A model generated the notes under the pieces. The model was not told where the DNA came from. It was given only the letters and a program-made list of their open reading frames with translations, and made no database searches. The position numbers and the translations under genes were made by a program. 64,000 nt of DNA from Microvelia longipes (taxonomy: Eukaryota > Arthropoda > Insecta > Hemiptera > Veliidae), in assembly GCA_018340805.1 (NCBI GenBank), contig JACMZG010001914.1, forward strand, positions 47,738,973-47,802,972, given 5' to 3'. This document shows positions 11,146 to 21,770 of this stretch, piece after piece (the first letter of the stretch is position 1; every line of letters starts with the position of its first letter).

Positions 11146-12830
11146 TGGCTTAAATGAAAAAATCTGGACTCTTCTCGGAACTTTTCCTCATCACTTCGGG
11201 CTCGCTTCGCCCGTCCTCAGAATATAAAAATTAGCAAATTTACACTGCAACACATCTTCGGATTCGCTTCGCTTGTTCTCAGATACAATTGTTAAATTCG
11301 CGGTGTTTACCCCTTCTGGCTCTGGCCACGCTCGATACTGCCTAACTTTTATAATCCAAGAAAATCATGGATATCGCAATGAAACGAAACTTGGTGTACG
11401 TGAAGGTGTACACTCGCACCGAATTTCAACTCAATTGGATTATTTTTCGATATTTTACTTTTTTAAAAAAAACGTACAATAGGCATTTGATAAAAAGTTA
11501 ACTGATGCTGATAATGAGATGAAACATGCTGAATGGTGAAAACGTGATAAAACATTACTACGTGCGTACCAAATCTCAGTTCGATAATTTCTCCGCGTTT
11601 TATGATTTTTCAAAATTTTAGCTGAGTCATTATTACGGGGTAATGACGTCATAAAAAAATGTTTACCGAGTAGCACAACTATAGACTGAGTTTTTTTACA
11701 AAGTTTCAACTCTCAAGAATAAATACGCTGGGAGCTACGATGATAGCAGACAAACTCTCTCTCTCACACTCACACAGAGAGAGTTTTTTTTTTACGCTTT
11801 AACCCTTAGGGTCATTTAGCGTTTTCCCCTCACTCAACATTAACCCCTGAGTTTGTACACATCCCATCATCTAGGAAGCACGCTCTCCGTACATGGTAGC
11901 ACATATAACCAGTTCACAGTGTGTCTAGTTCATCCAGCCCAACCAGACTCTATCCAAACTCACAGCTCTGGCTAGTATCTGCGACCAGTTCACAGTGTGC
12001 CTAGTTCATCTAGACCAGCTAGACTCTGCTAGGCCCACCGCTCTGGCTAGCGCCGACTACTAGTTCACTGTGTGCTTGTTTCGTCTTGTCTTACTAGCTC
12101 CTCTGATCACATTAGTCTCACTTGACCTCGTCCTTCTAGTCTCACCAATCTCATCAGTTCCACTAGCATCTGGCTCTGGCCAGTCCAGCGCCACCCGACA
12201 AAGAACTCTAGCACCCAGATGTCAGCGTGTACAAACTCATTCTATAGCCCTGACCTGAAAGTCAAAACTCCGCAGTGCTATTAGGACACGTCTGTCTTAA
12301 AGAACAGAGCACTTTGTTCCTAGTCACTTACGTTACTCGTGTCGCCGCCATCACTTTCACTGACTAAGTTTTCGGACATACAAAGGCTCAGTATATCTTT
12401 CCGACCTTCATCTCCCCCAGCCCGCAGAACATTAACTTTTCATGAGCTGGAGACAACGGAAACGTGGATCCAGACTTGTCTCAGATGAAACTAGATCCAA
12501 CCCCGCATTTGCGTATTAGTAGCCAAGGAAACCACGTAAAACCTTGGCTGGGTTGGCCGGCCTTGAATTCAAGACCTCCAGAGTGTACGGTACAAGGGAT
12601 AACCTCATATTGAGGTCCTCCCCCGGCTGGATTTGAACCCTCGACCACCAGGTCGAAAGGCGAGCGCTCTACCACTGAGCTACCGGACTCGGTGAGAGAG
12701 TTGTTTGTCATACAAACAAACGACTCTTTGAAAACCACTTAAGAACTCCTGAAGAGAATAATTTCGATGGCAATCCGTTTTCGGAGCTTTTTGCAAACAC
12801 AATACTTTTGTTATTAATGTTTATGTAAAT
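11146..12830 (-). mobile_element. Family A repeat, minus-strand copy split by a 0.9-kb retroposon
   Basis: Read on the minus strand, the head part runs from about 12830 to 12694 (AAAAGTATTGTGTTTGCAAA, CCATCGAAATTATTCTCTTC, AGTGGTTTTCAAAGAGTCG). It resumes at 11776 and runs to about 11146 (GTAGCTCCCAGCGTATTTAT, AATGACTCAGCTAAAATTTTG, CGAACCAAGTT-like text, and GGGCGAAGCGAGCCCGAAG). The two halves join cleanly once the retroposon at 11786-12693 is removed. Confidence 0.78.
11786..12693 (-). mobile_element. 0.9-kb tRNA-headed retroposon, copy 1
   Basis: It is flanked by a 9-bp target duplication, GAGAGAGTT (11777-11785 and 12694-12702). Read on the minus strand it starts with a tRNA-like head: A box TAGCTCAGTGGTAGAGC and B box GGTTCAAATCC, the internal RNA polymerase III promoter. 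Next come about 200 bp of unique body with GAATTCAAGGCCGGCCAACC, then three diverged repeats of about 75 bp built on CACACTGTGAACTAG and GCCAGAGCGGTG. It ends in an A run just before the duplication. An open frame across the head (12481-12738) only reflects the tRNA sequence. It is long for a SINE and encodes nothing recognisable. Confidence 0.88.
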
Positions 12831-14215
12831 AAAAACTCTAAAGGACTGAAGTCTTCTTTATTAACCTAGAATAAAATACTTTTGCTTTATACCTACGGCA
12901 TGAATGAGTAAAAGTAAAATACCCTTTAAATTCTATTACTTATCAGATCTAAAAACTTTAAGTTCGTCAAGGTTGCATCAAAGTCATATTGCATTTTCAT
13001 CCTGTAACAGCAAGTAGACAATAAAGATAAGAAATTACACTTTTGTTATCATATATCCTCTCTCGCATCCCAAAAGTGTATGATAACAAGCCACTAAGGA
13101 AATAAACTTTTTGTTTGGCGATGCTGTGATCTTGCTAATATCATTAAAAATATTAATCACTGGATGTATCTCATAGAGAACAATGAATGCCGATAGTTCG
13201 ATTTACCCTGATAACGAGCCCTAACTATAACCCCCTAATTTTCACTTGTGAAAACTTAATCAAGATAAGATTTCAATAAGTGTGATGTGTAATCAGATCA
13301 AACTCTTGGGGGTGTGAGAATGAGTTTTTTGATAAGTGCCAAAACTGTCAGTAAGTGATTAAAAAATTCTTCGCCCTCTTCAGTTTGTGGTTCACTGAAA
13401 AATTTAAATGCCAATGCGTTTCAAATTTTATTGTTATTCCAATCTTCGGGAAAGCAATAAAGGTATCCATATTTAGGTAAACATTTTTCTTCTCGATTTT
13501 TTATTTGTCATAAATTAATTATTACATTAGATTATCGTTTGACATATATAATTTTTAATTATTTTTTTAACACTTTGTTATCACCATGTATAGCGAAATG
13601 ACGTTCCATTTCATTTCTAGGAGTGAAATGAAATACAATACCAAGGGTAGAAAGGGTTTTTAAGATTAGGGTGTGACACGACCCTAAGCATTAGGTTAAT
13701 CACTAGGGTCAATTCTAAGGGTTTCAATTCCGTTTTATTAGAAGGATAAGAATGATAGGTGTTCACCAAGGTTCAGTGTTTTGGTTTCTATTATTCTCGA
13801 TTGTTAGAAATTAAATCTTACAAACTTGACTGTGAATTACTGAATATTTTTTGTACTAATTTCATCCTCTAACCATTGTAATACTGTACTTTTCTCATTG
13901 TGAGTTTATAAATATGATTTGTTTCATATATTTGACTCTAAATGTAATCATGCTTAGATACTCTGGTACCTTCTAAACCTATCTCCTCCCCATATCTGGG
14001 AGCACCACCTCTTACGAGCATAATATGACTTCAAACCATGTTCAAATTGAAATTGGGGTTTAAGTAAAATTGATACTTGGGAGTATGTTCAAACCCCGTT
14101 TCAGTGGTCCCTAAAACATATCACCAATATATTATGTTCAGTGATACCTTTTCTTATTGAGTATAAATCCAGACGCTGATGGCTAGCTATGTAGTTGGTT
14201 ATAAATTGTTTTTGC
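12831..14215. other. Intergenic DNA, no gene seen
   Basis: A short hairpin ATTTCATTTC ... GAAATGAAAT lies at about 13606-13635. Three runs of CCTAAG/TTAGG-like wording at 13665-13725 are too irregular to be telomeric. Confidence 0.5.
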
Positions 14216-14449
14216 TTATGCTTTTCTAATCAAAATCGTCTCAAATTTCAAAGGTTTCTCAAAGCTAATTTCAAAGCTAACTCTATTACAAACTGAAGTC
14301 TGAATCTTACAAATTGAATTATCCATGACTTCTGTCGGGATGTAATTGTTAGTTGAAAGTAATTTTTGTTCTTCGCTACAAATTGCATCAGAGCAGTGTA
14401 GAGTAAAATAGAGTACAATGGAATAGTTAATTATTAAATACAGTTGCAT
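14216..14449 (-). CDS. Possible small secreted protein (weak)
   Basis: The frame can start further upstream at 14509, but the internal Met at 14449 is followed by a hydrophobic stretch (LYLIINYSIVLYFTLHC) that would serve as a signal peptide. A roughly 55-residue polar part follows with three further cysteines (ICSEEQ, SICKIQ, SVCNRV) and ends with a stop. Length from 14449 is 77 residues. No family was recognised and no splice sites are evident, so this may be a single-exon gene, an exon with a missed boundary, or chance. No promoter or poly-A signal was identified. The AT-rich setting makes chance frames of this size common, so it is offered only because the signal-peptide and cysteine pattern is better than in the other small frames. 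Confidence 0.2.
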   Translation of the reverse strand: MQLYLIINYSIVLYFTLHCSDAICSEEQKLLSTNNYIPTEVMDNSICKIQTSVCNRVSFEISFEKPLKFETILIRKA

Positions 14450-14584
14450 AATCTTGCCTCTATTCAGAAATATTATATAAACAACCCCGACTTTTAGCTG
14501 GAGAGCCATCTACAGTGCTCAGTGAGATGTTGAATCTTTCAAAACTTGAACTTAAGGGAGTCTTTTACTTTTGACGTTATGATG

Positions 14585-14650
14585 TCTTATATCATGAAAG
14601 TCGGCTGTATCATCTACATTGACGAGGTCACCACCAAAATATCTAAATCT
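14585..14650 (-). mobile_element. SINE-3 body fragment
   Basis: It contains TCATCTACATTGACGaGGTC followed by ACCACC, as in 19858-19890 and 31506-31540. Only about 60 bp can be aligned by eye. Confidence 0.5.
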
Positions 14651-14684
14651 TAATAAATATTTATTATTATCCTTTACATTGAAA

Positions 14685-14785
14685 AACATGTGGCCTTCGG
14701 CCCTTTTGTCCACTACACGGCGTATGCGCTAAGGTCCGATTCGCGGCCCTCGCGTGGCCCTTTCGTGGCCACATGGTTGTTGTCC
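14685..14785. repeat. GC-rich patch with inverted ends
   Basis: CATGTGGCC at the left and GGCCACATG at the right bracket a segment rich in GGCC and GCG, an island in AT-rich sequence. It could be a short fold-back element, but no flanking duplication was found. Confidence 0.4.
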
Positions 14786-14929
14786 TTCATCAGTTTGTCA
14801 TATTAAAAGTTTGTATAAGTGGCACACTGCCACGATTTAAGCGAATTTTCAAATTCATTAGTCAAGAAACGTGTTTTTATCGATAAATTCCAAACAAATG
14901 CTGATTATACATTTTTATTTTTATACGTG

Positions 14930-15080
14930 TACTAATCATACATAAAAAAAATATTCATGTATAAAATGTCAGCCCGATTACATAAATTTTTGATATGTTG
15001 TTTTTTAGAAATTTTTGCTGAGACATTATTGTGGGTTAATTACGTCACACCAACTTTAAAACAATATGTTTAAATGTATA
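14930..15080 (-). mobile_element. Family A fragment
   Basis: On the minus strand it reads GTGACGTAATTAACCC, ATAATGTCTCAGCAAAAATT, matching the middle of the family A copies at 11610 and 38790. The rest has decayed. A CCCTCC-rich simple patch follows at 15120-15165. Confidence 0.55.
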
Positions 15081-15607
15081 AAAAAATATAATATTATATA
15101 TATTCTGGTTCAGTAGGTCTCCCTCCCTCCCTCCTCTCTCATAAAAAACACCTCCCCCTCCCTCCATGACCCCAACCTCATAAGCTTATAAAATTCGCTA
15201 GAACCATTAAATAATTAATTATTATTTTAAAACTTTTCGCAAATTAAGTTATAGACGTAAAGTTCGTGCAGATAATAAATTAGTAATAAAAACCAGTTGT
15301 TAAGTCTGAGCTGAAAAAAGCTTAAAGGATCATTAACTACCCTCACACATATACTTGGATCTCCCTGACAACCCCTGATTCTCGCGCGTTTCTCTTTTCT
15401 GTATAGCAACCCCTTCTCTTTCATGATACCATCAATCTTTACTAACGATGAAACTCTGAAATAAAGACGTATGAAGTAACTTAAGGAGCGTGTTATAGAA
15501 TAACCTAATGATAAAAAAGTAAATTATACATGTAAAGGTTAGTGAGTTGGTATATTTTGCGGGAATCGTCGAGTTCCGTCACTGCCTGGATTAAGACAAG
15601 TAGTTCA

Positions 15608-16173
15608 GAGTCACCCGTGGTGTAGTGGTTAAGGTATGCGGCCAATACACAGAATGGATGGACTTTAGTCATGGTTTCAATCCCAGCACGGGCCTCTAGG
15701 ATTTTTATGAGAGGGATAAAAATTCTGTGTACCACATCCTTCAGAAGGGACGTAAAGCCGGTGGTCTCGAGCCTGTGCGTTGTCAGGTACTCGTTAAAGA
15801 TCCCTTACCCTAAATGAAACTGGGTATAGGCAAAATTTAGAACCCTCATAGAAGATTCATTATAATACTATACTGTTTCTGCCTTGTAGTTTAAAGTGTA
15901 TGAAGGTTTGGTTTAACAGTGAGAGCACGTGTTGTTCCCAGTTTTCACTAGACTATAAAGTCAGTGAAAATATGTATGATTGCTTGAAAAAGCATGAGAG
16001 GAACCATAGAAATTCACGGCTCTTCTGTCTAGATTAGATGAAATATACCTACACTTGAAATTAAAAGGAGTACAGCACTATCTTAGGGAGCTGGCAAAAA
16101 GGACCCAACCACGTGGCCTACTTGCCTGGTAGTTACTACCACTCCCCCCATATTACTATCACTACTATTACTG
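15608..16173 (+). mobile_element. tRNA-derived SINE-2, full copy with 14-bp target duplication
   Basis: It is flanked by AGACAAGTAGTTCA at 15594-15607 and 16174-16187. The head has A box TGGTGTAGTGGTTAAGG and B box GGTTTCAATCCC, as in a tRNA gene but without a foldable acceptor stem. The body includes AGAAGGGACGTAAAGCCGG and GTCAGGTACTCGTTAAAGAT, then CCACGTGGCCTACTTGCC. The tail is an ATTACTATCACTACT simple repeat instead of poly-A. At about 566 bp it is a long SINE. A second, decayed copy is at 27625-28165. Confidence 0.85.
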
Positions 16174-16187
16174 AGACAAGTAGTTCA

Positions 16188-16856
16188 AGTTCCGTCACAT
16201 GGATAGACATGGGCGTAACCAGGGTTGCCTTTAGGCTCCCTTAACTCGTAAAATTTACAGTTAAACCAATTTTTTATTCATTATTAGCGATTTATAACGA
16301 TTTTGCGCTGCAAGCCACGCGCAACATTTGTTTGCGCTGTTTTTTGACAAACAGTCAAAAAATATATAATTACTTAACGCGTATAATCAATTTTAACAAA
16401 AGCTGTAACTCTATGACTCCATTTTCTTAAGCTAGTATTTTTTTCAAACCAGCTCGTTTTGTCTTTTTTTTAACCAAAATATTATTAATGATGCGGTGAT
16501 TACCGTAAAAAATGTCTAAGAACCCCTTTCTCCTAAACTTCCTCGATAGCAAGGGTTGAAGCTATAAAAATCTACCCTATTACACGGTTTCTTACATCCG
16601 TACCTTGATGTTTATTATATCTTCATTATTCGAAACAATACATCAAAAAGATCCTTTATATTAGTGTTGACAGAATCATTTTTTATTGCTTTTTTTATTA
16701 ATTTATTTTCATGATAAATGATTTGGTTAGTTATAAATTAAAATCAAAGATTAAAACATCTGGTTAGTTTTACCTTTTTGGGTAGAAGGGGTTCACATGA
16801 TAAATAATATACATAGGAAGATATATTAATTGCATTTGAATTCTTACACTTATGTT
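16188..16856. other. Intergenic DNA, no gene seen
   Basis: The phrase GGGCGTAACCAGGGTTG at 16211 resembles hAT-type termini, but no matching right end or duplication could be placed. Confidence 0.45.
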
Positions 16857-16884
16857 TTTCTAGGGCTAAACTTAAAGAAATTTA

Positions 16885-18062
16885 GGTCTGTATTCAAAGA
16901 CGTTTTCCTAACTTTTTCCTAATATTTTCTACATTCTCCTAACATTTTCCTAAACACCTAACTTTTTTCTAACATTTCCTAACATTCTCCTAACATTTTC
17001 CTACTCCTAAATTCTCCTACACTCACCTTAGGTTTAGGTAAGGAAATGTTTTTAAGCCACGAAATTAAATGATCGTTCCGTTTTAAAAGTCATTTAGAGG
17101 CTTCGCATGATTTTTTTTACTAAGAACCTAAGTTAGTTAAGTCAAAAAGTGATACCATTGTAAATAACGTAATATATCGCAAAATATCAATGTTATTAAC
17201 TTATTACCTGGATTTACGACACACTTTGTCGTATTAATAACTATCTACATAAATTTACATAATATAAGTTACTATTAATCCACTTACCTTACTATTAGGG
17301 AGTTTACCCTGAAATTCTTTTAACACAATCAGATTTTTTATTTTCTATGGTCTGTTTGTGGCGGGCTATCGATTCAAAGAGGAAATTCAGTTGTTCCGGT
17401 GTGAATAATTCAGCCATTATTATACCAAAAAAAGTTTACACAAACAAAAATGAATTTGATGACAAAATACGAAACACAAAATTGTGTAAATGATTTGGCA
17501 AAATGAAAACAGTGTTGCACTGATTAACAGGTCTTCATTTAGACACCTTTGGATTCGTACAACCTGGTCCACGTTTAAACTTGAAACGCTTGATACTGCT
17601 TTATTTATGAAAGCTGTTACAATAATTGAACATTGTATTTGTATTAACTCTACTGTTTACTGAAAACATATGTAAATAAAGTTTCTAATATATTTAACAT
17701 TCGCCAAAGCAAGGCCGCATTGTTGTTTATGACAAAGTGTGTCGTAAATCCAGGTAATAAGTTAATAACTTTGATATTTTGCGATATATTACGTTACTTA
17801 CAATGGTATCATTTTTTGACTTAACTACCTTAGGTTCTTACTAAATAAAATCATGCGAAGCCTCTAAAAGACTTTTAAAACACGATAGGAGAATGTTAGG
17901 AAAATGTTAGGAGAATGTTAGGAAAATGTTAGGAGTTGGAAAATGTTAAGAGAATGTTAGGAAAATGTTAGGAAAAAGTTAGGTGTTAGGAAAATGTTAG
18001 GTGTTAGGAAAATGTTAGGAGAATGTTAGGAAAATGTTAGGAAACGTCTTTGAATACGGGCC
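16885..18062. mobile_element. Harbinger-type element with long subterminal repeats
   Basis: It is bordered by TTA on both sides (16882-16884, 18063-18065), the 3-bp duplication typical of PIF/Harbinger. Tips are GGTCTGTATTCAAAGACGTT and, inverted, GGCCCGTATTCAAAGACGTT. Arms of about 340 bp are inverted copies of each other and begin with arrays of an 8-16-bp motif, CCTAACATTTTC, on the left and its complement on the right. The inner arm has CGCAAAATATCAA and CCTGGATTTACGACACAC. The 490-bp centre holds a relic reading frame (17304-17417). No transposase was found, so the element must be mobilised in trans, if at all. Confidence 0.85.
17304..17417 (-). pseudogene. Relic of a Harbinger Myb-like (NAIF1-type) DNA-binding protein
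   Basis: The frame starts at an ATG (17417-17415) and runs 37 residues to a stop. It opens MAELFTPEQLNFLFESIARH and continues with a KQTIENKKSD segment. A start such as FTxxEL, then an acidic/hydrophobic helix and an ENKK-[ST]-D turn, is typical of the Myb/SANT-like accessory protein of Harbinger transposons and of the domesticated NAIF1. The frame stops before the rest of the domain, so only about the first helix is left. It lies centrally in the Harbinger-type element, which supports both assignments. The family call is from memory of the motif and could be tested by a profile search. Confidence 0.55.
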
Positions 18063-18290
18063 TTAGTCTTTAAACGACTAAACTTGTCGAGGTTTTGTCT
18101 ATGACTTTGTCAACTGAGGAAGATACGCCATACTTTGAATTCTTGCAATAAAGTTGTTTCTAGGGCTAAACTTAAAGAAATTTTGTCTTTGAACCGCTAA
18201 ACTTGTCGAGGGTTTTGTCTATGAATCTGTCAACAATATCTGTGACGTTTGGCTAAATCTATAATTTTGCTCAAATCGTTACTTTAACGA

Positions 18291-19255
18291 AGAAACAATT
18301 ACTGCAAAGTCTAATAAGGAATAATGAGAAAGAAGAACCTATTATATAAATAAGATAGAATCAAAAGTTAAATAATTTACCTACGTTTCATTTTCAAGCA
18401 AACAACAAAAAAACCAGAAGGAAAAAATATTAAGGACTAGCTCAAGGGATTATATTTGGACCCATGTTTGTAATATCATAATATATTCAGCTTTCTTATC
18501 TGCGTCGTACCATACTTTTTAACCGTTTTGTATCTTATTTTAAATGTGCATAAATTAAATAATTAATACTCTACATTCAATTATATAAATTAATTAAAAT
18601 ATTTGGTGAGCGTAATAAAATAGAATAATTATTTGTTGTTATTCATGAAGTAGACTAATTTATATCATCATTTTATTGATTGTCATACATAAAAAATATT
18701 AATTTTAGTATTGTTTTTTATGTAATGATAATTCTTTTTAACATATTATAGTACTAAAGACTTTATGCTTCGAGATAACTTTATTTTTACTTATAAAGAA
18801 TCTTTTAATATGCTTTTGAATAACATCAAAGTTGATGGCGCTCCCTTACAGTTGGGAGCAAAAAGGTTTTTGCGGGGGTTGAGGGGGGCATGTTTGGACT
18901 AACTGGCCTTAGAGATAGTGGTTCTTTTTATCAGTTTAATACATTCTCCTTTTAGCGAATTTCCTTTAGGAATAAAATTCGCTAATGGGATATTTTATCA
19001 ACCATTTTTATTTTTGGAATTGTTTAGGTTTTTAGGGTGAAAATGCTTAATTTAGCTATTGTTTTGTTTGTAAGAAAAGAATAAATTATTTTTGATTTGT
19101 TTGAATTCATTATTTACTATAAAGTGGTTTGTTTAATTTATTTATATTAATTATTGCTCCGGAGGTGTCAAAAAGTCTGGTCTTTTATTGCCCCGGTGGC
19201 GCCAGATTTCCTATTTCTTTTCTTTAGCTGTGAGGAAGTTTCGATTGTTTTCAAT
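18291..19255. other. Intergenic DNA, no gene seen
   Basis: GC-richer islands occur at 18836-18890 (GGGGGTTGAGGGGGGC) and 19156-19210 (CCCCGGTGGCGCC). No gene was recognised. Confidence 0.45.
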
Positions 19256-19411
19256 GGGCTACTAATTAGGGTTCGAACATGGACTACTAATTAGGGCTCA
19301 AACCTGGACTAATAATTAGGGTTCGAACATGGACTACTAATTAGGGTTCAAACATGGACTAATAATTAGGGTTCGAACATGGGCTACTAATTAGGATTTG
19401 AACATACTTCT
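19256..19411. repeat. Minisatellite, about 25-bp unit, six copies
   Basis: The unit is close to ACTAATTAGGGTTCGAACAT plus GGACT, with copies alternating TTCGAAC and TTCAAAC. Confidence 0.9.
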
Positions 19412-19740
19412 GCAATCATTAAGAGCACATGCAATTTAGATATTTTGATGTTTAATTCTAAAATGGATTACTAACTCCTTTAGATAGAAGATAGATTCTG
19501 CCTCATGAGTCTATGCGAAAGTTCTTGGTATCTAATACAGAAAAGAGCCGCGGCTTTACTTTAAGTTACCATAGCTATAACTATAAGCAACAGGTGTTCC
19601 GCAGCAAGACAAAGCTTGCCCGTTCTTGAAATCATAAGGTGGATTTCATATGATAAGCTAATACTTAGGGTCCTATCATTTATGCTTAGGGATCTATTAC
19701 AAGTATCTCACATCGCACAAGCTCAGAACCACAGTCATAT

Positions 19741-20041
19741 CAAACTGCGTAGGCTTCCGCGGTTATTGTCATGAAGATCAGTTCAGTTTTGTAGAGCATT
19801 GTGTTTCTATCCATGATGTCCTAAAGATGCCTCAACAGTGAAAGGGAAACGTCGGATTCTTCATCTACATTGACGCGGTCACCACCGGAAGACCTAATCT
19901 CTATCACAGTCATAACATCAGTCAAGATATTATGATGTATTCCATACCTCGCATATGAAAATCCAAGTGGCTCAGACCGGAATCGAACCCTTAATGTCTG
20001 GGTTGCAAGCACACCCAGACACGCGTGCTATCAGTTAGAAC
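19741..20041 (-). mobile_element. tRNA-derived SINE-3
   Basis: Read on the minus strand it begins GTTCTAACTGATAGCACGCG with a tRNA-like head: a stem CTGGG ... CCCAG around a TTGCAA loop and B box GGGTTCGATTCC. The stem and loop suggest descent from a tRNA-Cys- or tRNA-Ala-like gene. The body carries AGGTCTTCCGGTGGTGACCG and CGTCAATGTAGATGAA, shared with 31441-31590 and 14585-14650. The 3' end is near CGCGGAAGCCTACGC. Open frames across it are artefacts of the repeat. Confidence 0.72.
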
Positions 20042-20875
20042 CGAGGACTACCGGCTAACCTATTTTAAGAGGATATCTGGTGATATAGTTTCCTATGAAA
20101 ATAAAATAAGGTCCAGAAAAGAAACATTTTATACGGAATTAGATTTAACTTTGTTTCTAAAATTGCTAAACAAGCTTTATATTCCAACTCTCGGGTTAAA
20201 TCCAAACACGATAACAAAAAAACTTCCTACCTGACTCCGGTAAAACTTTACCGTCAAATTTAAATCCTTTATACTTTCGGAACTAAAAAAAAACTTCTAG
20301 GATCATTTTTAAAACACTCAAAAACAGTTTTTTGGTTGCCTCCAAAAAGTTGGAGAAAACAAGAAACAAAAACAAGGTCAGAGAAATTGGAGCACAATTC
20401 TGGAATAATATTCAGGTTTTAACTCGAGCTACCTGTTGGATAAGTATAAAGTAAAATAACTTTTGTTTAATTGCAAATTTCATATTTATATTCACAGGCG
20501 TGTAGAAAAAACAAATTTGGAGAAAATATAAAATTATTTAATATATGTAATAAAAAAAAAGTAAAAGAATTTTTCCGTTCAGAATTGGATGTTAAGAATA
20601 ATTGGAATAAATTTTTAATTACGTAATACATTCGTTCTATTACTGAATATTTTAATTGGTCTTTAGTACTGAGACCTTCAGTCCAGTCCTTAGTTTTAAG
20701 ACCGAGAGACCTTAGTTATAGCCCTTTGTAAAGATATCTTTAGTCCTTAGTACAAAGGCTTTTAGTCCTGCTTTTACTACTGGGGCCCTTAGCACGGAGT
20801 TCTTTAGTCGCTGGAACAGATGCCTGTTTCTAAATTCAATTCGGGAGATACTATATAATGAGTTGCAAATTAATA
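20042..20875. other. Non-repeat stretch with coding-like fragments, unassigned
   Basis: Frame pieces at 20080-20234 (ending in LGLNPNTITKKLPT) and, after stops and shifts, at 20290-20400 (SFLKHSKTVFWLPPKSW) look less random than their surroundings. They may be a decayed coding sequence. No family was recognised. Confidence 0.2.
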
Positions 20876-20886
20876 GGAGAGACATT

Positions 20887-21759
20887 GAGTCCAGTAGCTC
20901 AGTGGTAGAGCACTCGCTTTCGACCTGGAGGTCGAGGGTTCAAATCCAGCCGGGGGGAGGACTTTAATATGAGGTTATCCTTTGTACCGTACACTCGGGA
21001 GATCTTGAATTCAAGGCCGGCCAACCCAGCCAGAGTTTTACGTAGTTTCCTTGGCTGCTAATACGCAAATGCGGGGTTGGTTCCTATTTCATGTCTGGAT
21101 CCACGTTTCCGTTGTCTCCAGCTCACAAAAAGTCAAGGTTCTGTGGGCTGATGGAGATAAAGGTTGGAAACAAATACTGAGTTTCCTTGTAGCAATGCGT
21201 AACCTTGACTTCCAGGTCAGGGCTAAAGAACGAGTTTGTGCACCCTGACATCGGGTTTGCTAGAGTTCTCTGTTAGGTGGCCCTGGATTTGCCAGAGCGG
21301 TGAGCCTAGCTAGAGTCTGGTGTTGCTAGAGGAGCTGATAAGATTGGTGAGACTGGTTAAACAAAGGCGGGCCAAGTAAGCCTAATGTGATCAGAGGAGC
21401 TAGTAAGACTAGATGAACTAAGCACACTGTGAGACTAGTAGTCTACCCTAGCCGGAGCGGTGAGCCTAGCCAGAGTCTTAGCTGGTCCAGATGAACTAGG
21501 TACACTGTGAACTAGTAGCGGACACTAGCCTGAGTGGTGAGTTTGGATTGAGTCTGGTTTGGCTAGACGAACTGGGCACAGTGCAGACTAGTCATATGTG
21601 TCACCATGTACAGAGGGTGTGCTTTCTAGATGATTGGTTGTGTGCAAACTCTGGGGTGGATTAGTTGAGTGAGACTTGAGTCAGGGCACTAAAAGAAAGC
21701 ACTAATATGACCCTAGCGTTAGGGTCATAATTTATTCAAGAGCAAATAAATTAAAAAAA
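20887..21759 (+). mobile_element. 0.9-kb tRNA-headed retroposon, copy 2
   Basis: This is the same family as 11786-12693 in opposite orientation. The flanking duplication is GGAgAGACATT (20876-20886) and GGAaAGACATT (21760-21770), one mismatch. The head has TAGCTCAGTGGTAGAGC and GGTTCAAATCC; the middle has GAATTCAAGGCCGGCCAACC. The 3' half has three repeats of about 75 bp (around 21410, 21490, 21570), each with a GCACACTGTGA-like core. Next come GACCCTAGCGTTAGGGTC, a small palindrome also present in copy 1, and an A-rich tail. The small frame at 21051-21248 is not conserved in copy 1. Confidence 0.88.
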
Positions 21760-21770
21760 GGAAAGACATT

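Larger units (their letters stand above)
16857..18290 (+). repeat. Tandem duplication (about 120 bp) split by a transposon
   Basis: TTCTAGGGCTAAACTTAAAG occurs at about 16858 and 18159. The continuing text (ACTAAACTTGTCGAGG, TTTTGTCTATGA, GTCAAC) occurs at about 18075 and 18194. Removing 16885-18062 plus one TTA leaves two adjacent copies of one unit. Confidence 0.75.

Noticed and set aside
12481..12738. 85-residue minus-strand frame with a VVERSPFDLVVEGSNPAGG-like stretch
   Set aside because: It is the translation of a tRNA-like SINE head; this phrase is a well-known false protein call.
16901..17040. Telomere-like CCTAA repeats
   Set aside because: The unit is irregular (CCTAACATTTTC), lies in the arms of a transposon and is mirrored at the other end, so it is not a telomere relic.
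20889..20956. Candidate functional tRNA gene (A and B boxes, TCG in the loop)
   Set aside because: Anticodon and acceptor strands do not pair, and the same head starts a retroposon at 12693 with target duplications.
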